A DNA stretch of 64,000 bases, from positions 124,001-188,000 of the forward strand of contig NZ_CP064939.1 in the NCBI RefSeq assembly GCF_015679185.1, written 5' to 3'. The notes below the pieces were generated by a model, which had not been told where the DNA came from, ran no database searches, and saw only the letters and a program-made list of their open reading frames with translations. The position numbers and the translations under genes were made by a program. Shown in pieces: positions 15,844-24,929 of the stretch; position 1 is the stretch's first letter, and the number at the start of each line of letters is the position of its first letter. The DNA comes from Pedobacter endophyticus (GTDB lineage: Bacteria; Bacteroidota; Bacteroidia; Sphingobacteriales; Sphingobacteriaceae).

Positions 15844-18426
15844 ATGTTCTTCCACTGTATTAAAATCACAAGTGCAACCTTCAAAATGTTGGCTTTATCC
15901 CTTTTCTTCTTTCTAAATATTTACGACGCATCGGCACAACGATCAAAGATAAATTTCAATCGCGACTGGAAATTTATAATCGGGGATCACAATGGGGCAG
16001 AGGCTGTTACCTACAAAGATGAAAGTTGGAGTAACGTTGCTTTGCCGCATTCGTTTAGCATGCCTTATTTTATGTCGACAGAGTTTTACACAGGCTATGG
16101 TTGGTACAGAAAAACGTTCGACATTCATGACGACATTAAATCTAAACGCTTTTATTTAGAGTTTGAAGCGGCTTTTCAGGATGCCGAGATTTTTTTGAAC
16201 GGAAAAAAAGTGGGAAGACATAAAGGCGGTTATACTGGCTTTTTGATTGATATTACGGAAGCGGTTAAAAATGACAACAATGTGCTTGCCGTACGTTTAA
16301 ACAATTTATGGAACCCTCGTTTAGCGCCCCGCGCTGGTGAGCATGTATTTTCAGGAGGAATTTATCGAGATGTTTACCTGCATGTTACCAGCCCCGTACA
16401 TGTAGCATGGCATGGAACTTTCGTAACTACGCCTACGGCAAACCACGCCAGCGCAAATATTAAGGTACAAACGGAAGTAAAAAACGACGATGACGAATCG
16501 AAATCGATTGTTTTAAGAACAGACATATTAGATGCCAAAGGGCATTTAGTTTGTTCGGAAACTGTAAAAGAGCAGATAGATAAGGGACAAATGAAAACAA
16601 TTGTTCAAAATATGAACGCATTTAACAATCCCCAGCTTTGGAGTCCCGAAAAGCCAGTTCTATATAAAGCAGTACAAACTTTGATGGATGGAAAAACAAA
16701 AGCAGACGAATATGAAACAAAATTTGGAATACGTTCGTTAAAATGGACGGCAGACAGTGGGTTTTTTCTTAACAACAAACATTATTACCTGAAAGGAGCA
16801 AATGTACACCAGGATCATGCTGGCTGGGGCGATGCGGTAACCAATTCTGGTTTCTACAGGGATGTAAAAATGATGAAAGAGGCCGGTTTTAATTTAATTA
16901 GGGGCTCTCATTATCCTCACGATCCCTCTTTTGCTGAAGCTTGTGATGAACTGGGAATGCTTTTTTGGTCTGAAAATGCGTTTTGGGGAATAGGAGGCTT
17001 TAAAGCGGAGGGTTATTGGAATTCGAGCGCTTACCCAACAAAAATTGAAGACGAGGAAGAATTTGAACAAAGTGTTTTACAGCAGCTTGGGGAGATGATC
17101 AGGATTTCTAGAAATCATCCTTCTATTATCACGTGGAGCATGTCGAATGAGCCATTTTTCAGCACAGGTGCTGTAATCTCGAAAATGAGGGGGCTGCTAA
17201 AAAAACAAGTAGCGCTCTCTAAAAAACTGGACGCTACAAGGGCTGTGGCAATTGGTGGTGCACAACGACCTTTGGACAGTAACAGAATAGATAGGCTGGG
17301 GGATATAGCGGGCTATAATGGCGATGGAGCCTCGATTTCTGTTTTTCAAAGCCCAGGGGTGGCTTCGGTTGTTTCGGAATACGGCAGCGTTACGGCGGAT
17401 AGACCGGGGGTTTACAGCCCGCAATGGGGCGATTTGAGTAAGGGTAAAAATGGCCAAACACCGGCATGGCGAAGCGGTGAAGCCATATGGTGTGGTTTTG
17501 ATCATGGAAGTATAGCCGGGCAAACGCTGGGTAAAATGGGGATCGTAGATTATTTTCGCATTCCTAAGCAAGCGTATTACTGGTATCGACAGGCTTATGC
17601 CGGTGTGCCGGCACCTGGGGAGCATACTGAAGCGGCGGCAGATTATTTAAAACTGGGCGCTGATAGGGTGTTGGTAAAAGACATTAACGGAGGGGAAGAT
17701 GTACAGCTGGTTGTATCGGCATTGAGCAAATGGGGAAAGGTTGTAAAATCTGCACCGCGGGTGACGCTTACGGTAATTGCTGGCCCGGGGGAGTTTCCAA
17801 CTGGAAGAAGCATCCGCTTTGAACAGGGTAGCGATATTAGAATTTTAGATGGGCAGGCGGCAATTGAGTTTAGATCGTATTACGCTGGTAAAACAACAAT
17901 AGTAGCCACTTCACCGGGCCTAAAACCAGATACGATAAAACTTGAGTTTGAGGGAGCGGTTCGGTATAACCCTGCTCAAAAATATACAGAGAAAAAATAT
18001 ATTCGTTTTGAAACATCGGGCCAAAAATCGGAGATCAGCACGTTTGGGCCAAACAATCCGGCCTTTTCGAGTTCTTCACAACGAAACAGTACAGCAGGTT
18101 TTGGTGTAGATGCTAATCTCCTTACTTTTTGGAAGGCTGCTGATAACGATCCAACACCTAGTTTTACGCTTGATACGGAAAAACGTATTGCAGTTAAAGG
18201 TATTAACCTCACTTTTCCTAATGTAAAACAGCGAAACTATTCTATAGAAATTTCGAACGATAAAATAAACTGGCAAATTTTATCAAAGCAAGAAAATAGC
18301 ACGGATAAACAATTGAATATTTCGTTCGATGGCAAAAAAACGGGAAGATTTATCAAGGTAACTTTTGAGAAAGCCACTTTGTCGGCAATTGCCGAGTTAG
18401 AAGTAAGCGGAGTGGTTTTGGAATAA
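15844..18426 (+). CDS. glycoside hydrolase family 2 (beta-galactosidase-like), secreted
   Basis: Exo-acting retaining glycosidase, probably periplasmic. Signal peptide in the first about 33 residues, cut near DASAQ. Domains: GH2 sugar-binding N-domain (about 35-190, FNRDWKF, GWYRKTF, EDAEIFLNG-like), Ig-like domain (about 195-300), TIM barrel (about 300-590), then C-terminal Ig-like and discoidin-like (F5/8) modules. The acid/base is Glu436 (SMSNEPF) and the nucleophile Glu512 (VVSEYGS). An upstream TTG at 15838 is also possible; an internal Met (15886) would leave a tighter signal peptide. No polysaccharide-utilisation neighbours (SusC/SusD) are near, so the substrate is open. Confidence 0.9.
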   Translation: MFFHCIKITSATFKMLALSLFFFLNIYDASAQRSKINFNRDWKFIIGDHNGAEAVTYKDESWSNVALPHSFSMPYFMSTEFYTGYGWYRKTFDIHDDIKSKRFYLEFEAAFQDAEIFLNGKKVGRHKGGYTGFLIDITEAVKNDNNVLAVRLNNLWNPRLAPRAGEHVFSGGIYRDVYLHVTSPVHVAWHGTFVTTPTANHASANIKVQTEVKNDDDESKSIVLRTDILDAKGHLVCSETVKEQIDKGQMKTIVQNMNAFNNPQLWSPEKPVLYKAVQTLMDGKTKADEYETKFGIRSLKWTADSGFFLNNKHYYLKGANVHQDHAGWGDAVTNSGFYRDVKMMKEAGFNLIRGSHYPHDPSFAEACDELGMLFWSENAFWGIGGFKAEGYWNSSAYPTKIEDEEEFEQSVLQQLGEMIRISRNHPSIITWSMSNEPFFSTGAVISKMRGLLKKQVALSKKLDATRAVAIGGAQRPLDSNRIDRLGDIAGYNGDGASISVFQSPGVASVVSEYGSVTADRPGVYSPQWGDLSKGKNGQTPAWRSGEAIWCGFDHGSIAGQTLGKMGIVDYFRIPKQAYYWYRQAYAGVPAPGEHTEAAADYLKLGADRVLVKDINGGEDVQLVVSALSKWGKVVKSAPRVTLTVIAGPGEFPTGRSIRFEQGSDIRILDGQAAIEFRSYYAGKTTIVATSPGLKPDTIKLEFEGAVRYNPAQKYTEKKYIRFETSGQKSEISTFGPNNPAFSSSSQRNSTAGFGVDANLLTFWKAADNDPTPSFTLDTEKRIAVKGINLTFPNVKQRNYSIEISNDKINWQILSKQENSTDKQLNISFDGKKTGRFIKVTFEKATLSAIAELEVSGVVLE

Positions 18427-18474
18427 GGCTCTTTGCCGTAAACTTATTTTGGGCACCTTAAATTGTGAACTAAC

Positions 18475-18984
18475 ATGCGAAATACAGGTAAAAAATTTTG
18501 GCTTATTACTGTTCTCGCCGTTAGCTGGATGTTGGTAATGCGCCCGTATACGCCCAATAACATTGTAGCATTTGAATTGGCAAAAGTACCCGAACGGGCA
18601 TTGGCAATTTTGAGCGAATGGGGAGCGGCGGGCATTGCAAAGGCAAGATTAAGCATTTATCTTGATTTTGGATTTCTGATTTTGTACTCGTGGTCGATCA
18701 GCCTGGGTTGTAACATCGCCGGCAAATTCTCTATGCAGCCTAAGCTGATTGCCATTGGCTCATTTTTGGCTAAGCTAGTTTGGTTGGCGGGCCTGTTTGA
18801 TGTACTGGAGAACGGAACCATGTTGATTACGCTGAACGAAGTTTACGACACAATGCCCGCCATCACCTTTTACTGTGCCGTAACCAAATTTGCCCTACTG
18901 GCGATAGCAATGGTTTATATTGTACTGGCTGCGCTTGTAGGGCTGCTAAATTTACTTCTGAGAACTAAGAATAAGGAACATTAA
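18475..18984 (+). CDS. hypothetical inner-membrane protein, 169 aa
   Basis: Four hydrophobic stretches (about 8-22, 56-80, 88-107, 127-158) suggest four membrane helices; the C-terminus is Lys/Arg-rich. No named family is recognised. It begins 48 nt after the GH2 gene and could share its transcript. Confidence 0.7.
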   Translation: MRNTGKKFWLITVLAVSWMLVMRPYTPNNIVAFELAKVPERALAILSEWGAAGIAKARLSIYLDFGFLILYSWSISLGCNIAGKFSMQPKLIAIGSFLAKLVWLAGLFDVLENGTMLITLNEVYDTMPAITFYCAVTKFALLAIAMVYIVLAALVGLLNLLLRTKNKEH

Positions 18985-19015
18985 ATACTATACATACCAA
19001 TTTTAACCTGGGCAG

Positions 19016-19783
19016 CTAAGTGTGTTTAATGGCCAATTGCGCTGTTAAAGCCTTCACTTTTTCTACGGAGGTCAATTCGTAGCGGTATTCATCTTCTATA
19101 CTACCCATTTTGGTTGTGGGGTTGCGGTATTGCATTTTACTTTGAACAAAGGTTTTAGCGGAAGCATGAAAGTCTGTAGCGCCAGTTTTGCTAATAAGTG
19201 TGCTAATGTTGTGTTCGTTAATTCCGGCCCCCGGCATAATTACTATTCTTCCGGCGGCTTGCTTAACCAGTTTTGCTAAAACATCGGCCCCATCAATGGC
19301 TGAAGCCGCTCCACCAGATGAAAGCACCCGAACAATTCCCAGGTCGATCAAATCTTCCAGTGATTTCTCCATATCATTGCTCATATCAAATGCACGATGA
19401 AAAGCCACGGGAAGAGGTTTGGCAAGTTCAATCAGTTCAGCACACCGCTTTTTATCAATCGTTCCGTCAGCTTGAAGTATTCCGATCACTACACCGTCGC
19501 AATTTAATGATTTACAAATGGCTATATCTTCTTTCATTAAGCTGAACTCGATCTCAGAATATAGAAAATCGCCTCCGCGTGGACGTATAATGGGCCATAT
19601 TGCTATGTTAAGTTTTTGTTTAGATAAGGCAATTTGGGAATAACTGGGCGTAGTTCCTCCTTCGGCTAAATTATCGCAAAGTTCTACACGTTTGGCGCCA
19701 CCATGCTGTGCAGCCAAAGCCGATTCGAAAGAATTACCACAAATTTCCAGTACACCAAAGGCGCCTTTTATATTATCGTTCAT
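19016..19783 (-). CDS. cutC: CutC-family protein
   Basis: 255 residues in a TIM-barrel fold, with family motifs LEICGNSFESA near the start, RVELCDNLAEGGTTPS, RPRGGDFLYS and HRAFD, and the late GAGIN and FHASA. CutC was linked to copper homeostasis, although that role has been disputed; a Cu(I)-binding role is known only for some members. Leftward, with a glycosylasparaginase gene upstream on the same strand. Confidence 0.93.
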   Translation of the reverse strand: MNDNIKGAFGVLEICGNSFESALAAQHGGAKRVELCDNLAEGGTTPSYSQIALSKQKLNIAIWPIIRPRGGDFLYSEIEFSLMKEDIAICKSLNCDGVVIGILQADGTIDKKRCAELIELAKPLPVAFHRAFDMSNDMEKSLEDLIDLGIVRVLSSGGAASAIDGADVLAKLVKQAAGRIVIMPGAGINEHNISTLISKTGATDFHASAKTFVQSKMQYRNPTTKMGSIEDEYRYELTSVEKVKALTAQLAIKHT

Positions 19784-19827
19784 ATCTTTTATGGAGATTT
19801 AGCTTTGACAATTCGTTTTTGTTATAT

Positions 19828-19903
19828 CGTCATTGCGAGGCACGAGGCAATCTCTATTCGCAAATCAGATCCCTCCCGAAGAATCGGCATTGGAAATGAT
19901 GAC
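19828..19903. repeat. GTCATTGCGAGG-type interspersed repeat
   Basis: CGTCATTGCGAGGCACGAGGCAATCT...AATGATGAC in shortened form: left end followed by a variable middle and a degenerate right end. A fuller copy is at 27195-27283. Sequences of this type are found between genes in many bacteria. Confidence 0.75.
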
Positions 19904-19912
19904 TCATTTAAA

Positions 19913-20947
19913 TTAATAATAGCTTTTTCCTTTAATCAGTAAATCTTGCTGTTTCTCGTTGCAAACCGCATAACTAAAACCCTTTTGAATAGCGTAGGCA
20001 CCATATTCGCCTTTTTTATTGATCGCTAAAAAGCCAACTTGGATGTTCTTTGCGGTTTCGGGTTTTTTCTTGATAATCCGCATTACGGCCTCCTTACAAG
20101 CTGCTTCAGGCGTATAACCCTGACGCATCAGCTCGACCACCAAAAATGAACCGACGTTTCTTACTACTTCTTCGCCAACACCTGTTGACGTTGCGCCGCC
20201 CACCTCATTATCAACATACAATCCGGCACCAATAATCGGGCTGTCGCCAATTCTGCCGTGCAGTTTATAGGCCATTCCGCTGGTAGTGCAGGCGCCTGAT
20301 ATGTTCCCCTTGGCATCTATCGCGAGCATACCGATGGTATCGTGGTTGTACTGGTTTCCCGGCAGTTTTTGCGGTGCCGCCTTATCGTAAAGTTTATTTT
20401 CGATGTTTATTATAGGTTGGTATTTAGCCGTTTTTAACCATTCTTTCCAGGCTTTTTCGCTTTCTGGAGTAAGGAGATTTTCCTTTTTAAAACCTTGCTC
20501 AAGCGCAAATTGTAATGCGCCATCGCCGGCCAGCATAACATGAGGCGTTTTTTCCATTACTTTCCGCGCTACCGAAATGGGGTGTTTAATGTGTTCAATA
20601 GCCAATACGGCGCCGCAATTTCCCTCTTCATCCATAATGCAGGCATCGAGCGTTACCCGGCCGTCTCTATCAGGAAGGCCACCGTAGCCAACAGATTGAT
20701 TTTTTACATCGGCCTCTGGCACCCAAACGCCCTGTTCAACGGCATCGAGCGCCCGGCCGCCTTTGGAAAGCACTTTCCAGGCATCAGCATTTGCGGCAAT
20801 GCCAAAATCCCAGGTCGAAATTACAATCGGAAAATGATCTGCCTGGCCAACTTCAGTTGGGATAACATGAGCAATACTGGTTTTATCGATAGCCAATAAA
20901 CCCGCAGAAAGGGCAGAGGCTTTAATAAATTTACGACGGTTGAACAT
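19913..20947 (-). CDS. N4-(beta-N-acetylglucosaminyl)-L-asparaginase (Ntn hydrolase), exported
   Basis: 344 residues of the glycosylasparaginase family, which releases N-acetylglucosamine-linked side chains from Asn. Autocleavage is expected before Thr204 in NHDTIGM, producing the beta-chain nucleophile; the second family segment HGRIGDSPIIGAGLYVDN follows. The N-terminus (MFNRRKFIKASALSAG) has a twin-Arg pair and hydrophobic core, consistent with Tat export. It matches the flavobacterial AGA type in layout. The Asn-linked substrate is inferred from the family. Confidence 0.9.
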   Translation of the reverse strand: MFNRRKFIKASALSAGLLAIDKTSIAHVIPTEVGQADHFPIVISTWDFGIAANADAWKVLSKGGRALDAVEQGVWVPEADVKNQSVGYGGLPDRDGRVTLDACIMDEEGNCGAVLAIEHIKHPISVARKVMEKTPHVMLAGDGALQFALEQGFKKENLLTPESEKAWKEWLKTAKYQPIINIENKLYDKAAPQKLPGNQYNHDTIGMLAIDAKGNISGACTTSGMAYKLHGRIGDSPIIGAGLYVDNEVGGATSTGVGEEVVRNVGSFLVVELMRQGYTPEAACKEAVMRIIKKKPETAKNIQVGFLAINKKGEYGAYAIQKGFSYAVCNEKQQDLLIKGKSYY

Positions 20948-20959
20948 TAGTTAGTTTAG

Positions 20960-21191
20960 TTTGTATGGTTAATTGTTGAATTGTTAAATTGCTTGATTGT
21001 TTAGATTGCCTAATTGTTAAATTGCTTTATTGTTGAATTGCTTAATGGTTTAGGTTGCCTATTGCTAGTTTCCTATTGTCAACTGCAATCTCCCAACTGC
21101 AATCTCCCAACTGGAAACTCCCAACTGGAAACTCCCAACTGCAAACTCCCAACTGGAAACTCCCAACTGGAAACTCCCAATTGAAAACTGT
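20960..21191. repeat. simple tandem repeats between two genes
   Basis: 20960-21065 is a degenerate repeat of ATTGTTGAATTG-like units. 21080-21191 holds eight 14-bp units CAACTG(C/G)AA(T/A)CTCC; the last unit is degenerate. Non-coding; a short frame through it on the plus strand is an artefact of the repeat. Confidence 0.8.
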
Positions 21192-21196
21192 CAAAC

Positions 21197-22000
21197 CTAA
21201 TCGATCTCAAACTGGTCGGCGTCCTTTAAAAACGGAAACTGGCGTCTTATTTTAACTAATTCCTCGTAGTTAATGCTAAAAGTGTACAAATCTTCGTCTT
21301 CGGGCTTGTAATATACGGTACCGCCGTAAGGGTCAATGCACATCGAATGGCCGCTGTGGTAAATCTGATCGCCATCGTGGCCAACGCGGTTTACACCAAT
21401 CACGTAGCTTTGATTTTCGATGGCACGGGCAGGGATCAGTGCTTTCCAGTGCGAAGAACGCTTGTCGGGCCAGCTTGCAATAAGCAGTAAAACATCGTAT
21501 TCTTCGTTTTTATTGCGTAACCAAACCGGAAAGCGTAAGTCGTAGCAAACCGCCAATCGTATTTTCCAGCCCTTTAGCGTTACAATGAGTTTTTCATTTC
21601 CTGCAGTGAAGTTTTTATCCTCTTCGCCCATCCCAAACAGATGGTGCTTGTCGTACTTTTTAAACTCGCCATCCGGTTCCATCCAAATCATGCGATTATA
21701 AAATTTACCATCTTCTTTAACAATTAAGCTTCCGGTAACCACGCAATTGTATTGATAGGCCGTTTTCTGCATCCATTGCATGGTAAAGCCGCCCATTTCT
21801 TCGGCAAGTGCTTCGGCATGCATGCTAAAGCCACTGTTAAACATTTCTGGCAAAACAATTAAATCTGTTTTCTCTCTAACGCCCATCGAAAGGCGCAAGG
21901 TGAGGTTCTGCAGGTTTTTTTCTATGTTCTCCCAAAAAAGGTAGGCTTGAAAAACGGTAACTTTCAGGTTTTCTATTTGCGTGTAAATAGGTGTTTCCAT
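21197..22000 (-). CDS. omega-amidase/nitrilase-family carbon-nitrogen hydrolase (YafV/Nit2 type)
   Basis: About 267 residues from METPIY; an in-frame ATG at 22030 would add ten residues but overlaps the upstream gene by 8 nt. The nitrilase triad is present: Glu52 (VLPEMF), Lys118 (YDKHHLFGMGEED) and Cys152 (AVCYDLRFPVW). In E. coli and mammals this family includes omega-amidase, which hydrolyses alpha-ketoglutaramate made by glutamine transaminases. The next gene upstream is a methionine/glutamine-type aminotransferase, which supports this role. Confidence 0.88.
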   Translation of the reverse strand: METPIYTQIENLKVTVFQAYLFWENIEKNLQNLTLRLSMGVREKTDLIVLPEMFNSGFSMHAEALAEEMGGFTMQWMQKTAYQYNCVVTGSLIVKEDGKFYNRMIWMEPDGEFKKYDKHHLFGMGEEDKNFTAGNEKLIVTLKGWKIRLAVCYDLRFPVWLRNKNEEYDVLLLIASWPDKRSSHWKALIPARAIENQSYVIGVNRVGHDGDQIYHSGHSMCIDPYGGTVYYKPEDEDLYTFSINYEELVKIRRQFPFLKDADQFEID

Positions 22001-22022
22001 GTGTTTTGCTTTACGGGATGCA

Positions 22023-23168
22023 TTAAACATTAATTAATTTCTCTGCGGCCATTTGTAGGGTTGAGTTTTCTTTGGCGAAACAGAATCTGATAATCTTGTA
22101 ATCGGTTGCTTTTTGGTAGAAAGCGGAAACGGGTATCGTAGCAACCCCGAATTCTTTTATCAGCCTCATGCTGAAATCTGTATCTTTTTCTTTTGAAATT
22201 TTACTGTAGCTGGCACACTGAAAATACGAGCCATTGCATGGCAATAATTCAAAGCGGCTTTGACTTAAGAGATGCCTGAAATAATCGCGTTTCTGCTCAA
22301 AAAAGCGGGTTAAACCAGTGTAGTTTTCAGAATTATTGATGTACTCGGCAATGGCTTGCTGCATAGCACTATTAACGCTGAAAACGTTAAATTGGTGTAC
22401 TTTTCTAAATTCGGTGGTAAGCTGCTCAGGTGCAAGGCAATAACCGAGCTTCCATCCGGTAACATGTAAAAGCTTGCCAAAGGAAGCTACAATAAAGCTC
22501 CTTTCCCTTAGTTCGGGAAAGAGCATAACGCTCATGTGTTTTTGCCCATCGTACACCAAGTGTTCGTAAACTTCGTCGCTCAGGATCAGTATATCCGTAC
22601 CTTTAATCAGTTTAATGAGCGATCGCATATCGTCTTCTGATAAAATGCTTCCGGTAGGGTTCTGAGGAGAATTGAGGATAATCATCCGGGTATTGGCTGT
22701 AAACAGCTTTTTTACCATGTCCCAATCAATAGCGTAGGTTGGCGGCGCAAGCTCGTAAGTTTTTACCAGGCCACCCAACAGTTTTATGGTTGGTGCATAA
22801 CTATCGTAAGCGGGCTCGAAAATGATAACCTCATCGCCGGGATTGATTATGGTAGCCAGGGCGGTAAAAATAGCCTGTGTTCCACCTGCGGTAACCGTTA
22901 TTTCGGTGTTTGGATTATATTTTACCTGATAAAGATTTTCTATTTTCCTGGCAATTGTTTCTTTTAAAAACGGGTTGCCAGGCATCGGCGCATACTGGTT
23001 AAAACCATCTTTCATGGCCTTATTTACCAATTCGACCAGATGGGGATCGCAAGGGTAATCAGGAAAGCCTTGAGACAGGTTAATGGCATTGTGATCTGCC
23101 GCAAGTTTAGACATGACCGAAAAAACGGTAGTGCCCACACCAGGAAGCTTCGATATGATATTTAACAT
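22023..23168 (-). CDS. methionine/glutamine-type aminotransferase (PLP, YbdL-like)
   Basis: Class I/II aminotransferase. I take the ATG at 23168 (MLNIISKLPGVGTT); an upstream frame to 23228 adds 20 residues of uncertain reality. Features: NLSQGFPDYPCD near the start, substrate-binding NSPQNPTG, LSDEVYEHL, and the PLP-Lys in SFGKLLHVTGWKLGY. This is the YbdL/KAT group, which uses methionine or glutamine as amino donor. It pairs with the omega-amidase gene, in the glutamine transaminase/omega-amidase route linked to methionine salvage. Confidence 0.9.
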   Translation of the reverse strand: MLNIISKLPGVGTTVFSVMSKLAADHNAINLSQGFPDYPCDPHLVELVNKAMKDGFNQYAPMPGNPFLKETIARKIENLYQVKYNPNTEITVTAGGTQAIFTALATIINPGDEVIIFEPAYDSYAPTIKLLGGLVKTYELAPPTYAIDWDMVKKLFTANTRMIILNSPQNPTGSILSEDDMRSLIKLIKGTDILILSDEVYEHLVYDGQKHMSVMLFPELRERSFIVASFGKLLHVTGWKLGYCLAPEQLTTEFRKVHQFNVFSVNSAMQQAIAEYINNSENYTGLTRFFEQKRDYFRHLLSQSRFELLPCNGSYFQCASYSKISKEKDTDFSMRLIKEFGVATIPVSAFYQKATDYKIIRFCFAKENSTLQMAAEKLINV

Positions 23169-23369
23169 GTTATAAGCGAATGTATGAAAAAAAGCTTTAA
23201 AGCTTAAATAGCAAAGGTATTGATTCATTTTTATTGCTCGCCGATGCTGGTTACGATTGATGAATATTGTACCTATTCGGATCTTTCGGTACTCGTTATT
23301 GCACTATTTTGTTCAAGTAAACCTGAATATTTGTTTGCTATTTATAATTAATCCAAATAAAAAATCTTA

Positions 23370-23385
23370 ATTTGGCATGCCAAAT
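23370..23385. promoter_or_regulatory. 16-bp perfect palindrome, candidate operator
   Basis: ATTTGGCATGCCAAAT ends 14 nt before the ApbE start and overlaps a TTAATTTG sequence that could serve as a -7 element (23367-23374). A dimeric regulator bound here would block transcription. No regulator is identified. Confidence 0.45.
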
Positions 23386-23399
23386 CAAAACTCGTTTCT

Positions 23400-24929
23400 A
23401 TGAAATTTAAATATCTAATTGCCATTGCCTTGTTTGCTTTAACAACATCGGCTTTTGTTCTTCCGAAAAAAACGATCAAAACGTTTGTGTCCAACTACGA
23501 AAATGTACTGGGAACATCGTTAGAATTGAAATTTAAAGCAGCGAGCGAGGACGACGCTTATTTGGCTGAGCAAAACGCCGTAAATGAAATTGATCGCCTA
23601 GATAATATTTTAAGTGCATACAAAAGCACATCGGAGTTTAGCAGGTGGATGCGCAACGGAAAAACGACTACGCCAATTTCGGCCGAGCTGTTTGAGGTTT
23701 TACAACAATTTGAAAATTATAAAGGCGCAACAAATGGCGCTTTGGATGCTTCGGCAGCGGTTTTTGCCAACGTATGGAAAAAGGCAACTGCCGAAAATCG
23801 CTTGCCATTGGCTGCCGAACTGAAAACGGCCGTAAGTATGGTAAAAACAAAACACTATGTTTTGAATGAGCAGGATTTAACGGTAACACGCCTTGATGAT
23901 GCGCCGCTGGCCTTAAATTCTTTTGCCAAAAGCTACATTATTAATAAGGCTGCAGAAAAAGCTATAGAAACTCCCGGCATTAAACATGTTGTTGTAAACA
24001 TTGGTGGAGATATGGTGGTAAAAGGTTCTGGCACAGAGGTAATTAAGATTGCCAACCCCATGGCGGATGCAGAAAACGCTGCGCCATTGGTTACCGTTAA
24101 AGTATCGAACAAGGCTGTAGCCACAAGTGGCAATTATAGAAGAGGTTATCGTATAAATGGAAAGTGGTATTCGCACATAATCGATCCACGTAACGGAAAC
24201 CCTGTTGCTGAAATCGTTAGTGCAACGGTAATTGCGGCTGATGCCAGTAAGGCCGGCGCGCTGGCAACCGCTTTCAACGTACTTTCGGTAAGTGAGATTG
24301 AAAAACTGATGTCGGCACAATCAGATGTTGCATATCTGTTGGTTACCAAAGCTGGCACAGAAATAAAAAGTAAGGGCTGGACGGCCTATGAAGTAGAAAC
24401 AGCAACATCAACTGCTTCTCCCGATCGTGCTAAAGCAGATAAATTCTGGAATACCAAATTCGAACTGCTCGTCAATCTGGAACTTGCAAATGTTGAATCT
24501 ACCGACGGCCGTCGCGTTCGTCGCCCGTTTGTTGCCGTTTGGGTAGAAGACGCCCAGAAAACACCTGTGCGTAACCTGGCGATTTGGTATAACAAGCCAC
24601 GTTGGCTGCCCGATTTAAAATCGTGGTCGCGTTCAAATGGCGATGAATTTAAAAAAGGGGCAGAAGGCAGCCTGAGTTCAACAAGTTCGGCAACCCGTGG
24701 CCCCGGAAAATATACGTTGGTTTGGGACGGGAAAGATGATCATGGTAAGCTGGTTAAAGCAGGCTCGTACACGGTTTATATTGAAGTGGTTAGGGAACAT
24801 GGCACTTATCAAATTATAGCTAAACAGATGAAATTTACCGGAACGGCCAGTAAGATCGAATTAACCCCAAATACAGAATTAGCATCAGCATCACTTGACT
24901 ACAGAAAAATCGCAACCAGGAAAAAGTAA
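23400..24929 (+). CDS. FAD:protein FMN transferase (ApbE) fused to DUF2271
   Basis: 509 residues. Signal peptide (about 1-20). The ApbE domain (about 28-335) transfers FMN from FAD to a Thr/Ser on extracytoplasmic flavoproteins; visible features include the VVNIGGDM strand (with the Asp used for Mg) and the stretch VSNKAVATSGNYRRGYRINGKWYSHIIDPRNGNP. The second domain (about 345-495) is DUF2271, a beta-sandwich often beside redox genes, with VAVWVEDAQKTPVRNLAIWY and TLVWDGKDDHGKLVKAGSYT. The fused layout is a known Bacteroidota arrangement, and the next gene overlaps it. No obvious flavoprotein target (RnfG, NqrC, UrdA type) lies nearby. Confidence 0.9.
   Translation: MKFKYLIAIALFALTTSAFVLPKKTIKTFVSNYENVLGTSLELKFKAASEDDAYLAEQNAVNEIDRLDNILSAYKSTSEFSRWMRNGKTTTPISAELFEVLQQFENYKGATNGALDASAAVFANVWKKATAENRLPLAAELKTAVSMVKTKHYVLNEQDLTVTRLDDAPLALNSFAKSYIINKAAEKAIETPGIKHVVVNIGGDMVVKGSGTEVIKIANPMADAENAAPLVTVKVSNKAVATSGNYRRGYRINGKWYSHIIDPRNGNPVAEIVSATVIAADASKAGALATAFNVLSVSEIEKLMSAQSDVAYLLVTKAGTEIKSKGWTAYEVETATSTASPDRAKADKFWNTKFELLVNLELANVESTDGRRVRRPFVAVWVEDAQKTPVRNLAIWYNKPRWLPDLKSWSRSNGDEFKKGAEGSLSSTSSATRGPGKYTLVWDGKDDHGKLVKAGSYTVYIEVVREHGTYQIIAKQMKFTGTASKIELTPNTELASASLDYRKIATRKK

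Noticed and set aside
21055..21255. 66-aa plus-strand ORF through the 14-bp repeat
   Set aside because: Its sequence is only the tandem repeat translated, and it runs into the amidase gene on the other strand.
23913..24320. 135-aa minus-strand ORF
   Set aside because: Antisense shadow of the ApbE gene.
24895..24929. Frameshift joining ApbE and the PepSY gene
   Set aside because: Both proteins are complete with normal ends; the overlap is ordinary translational coupling.
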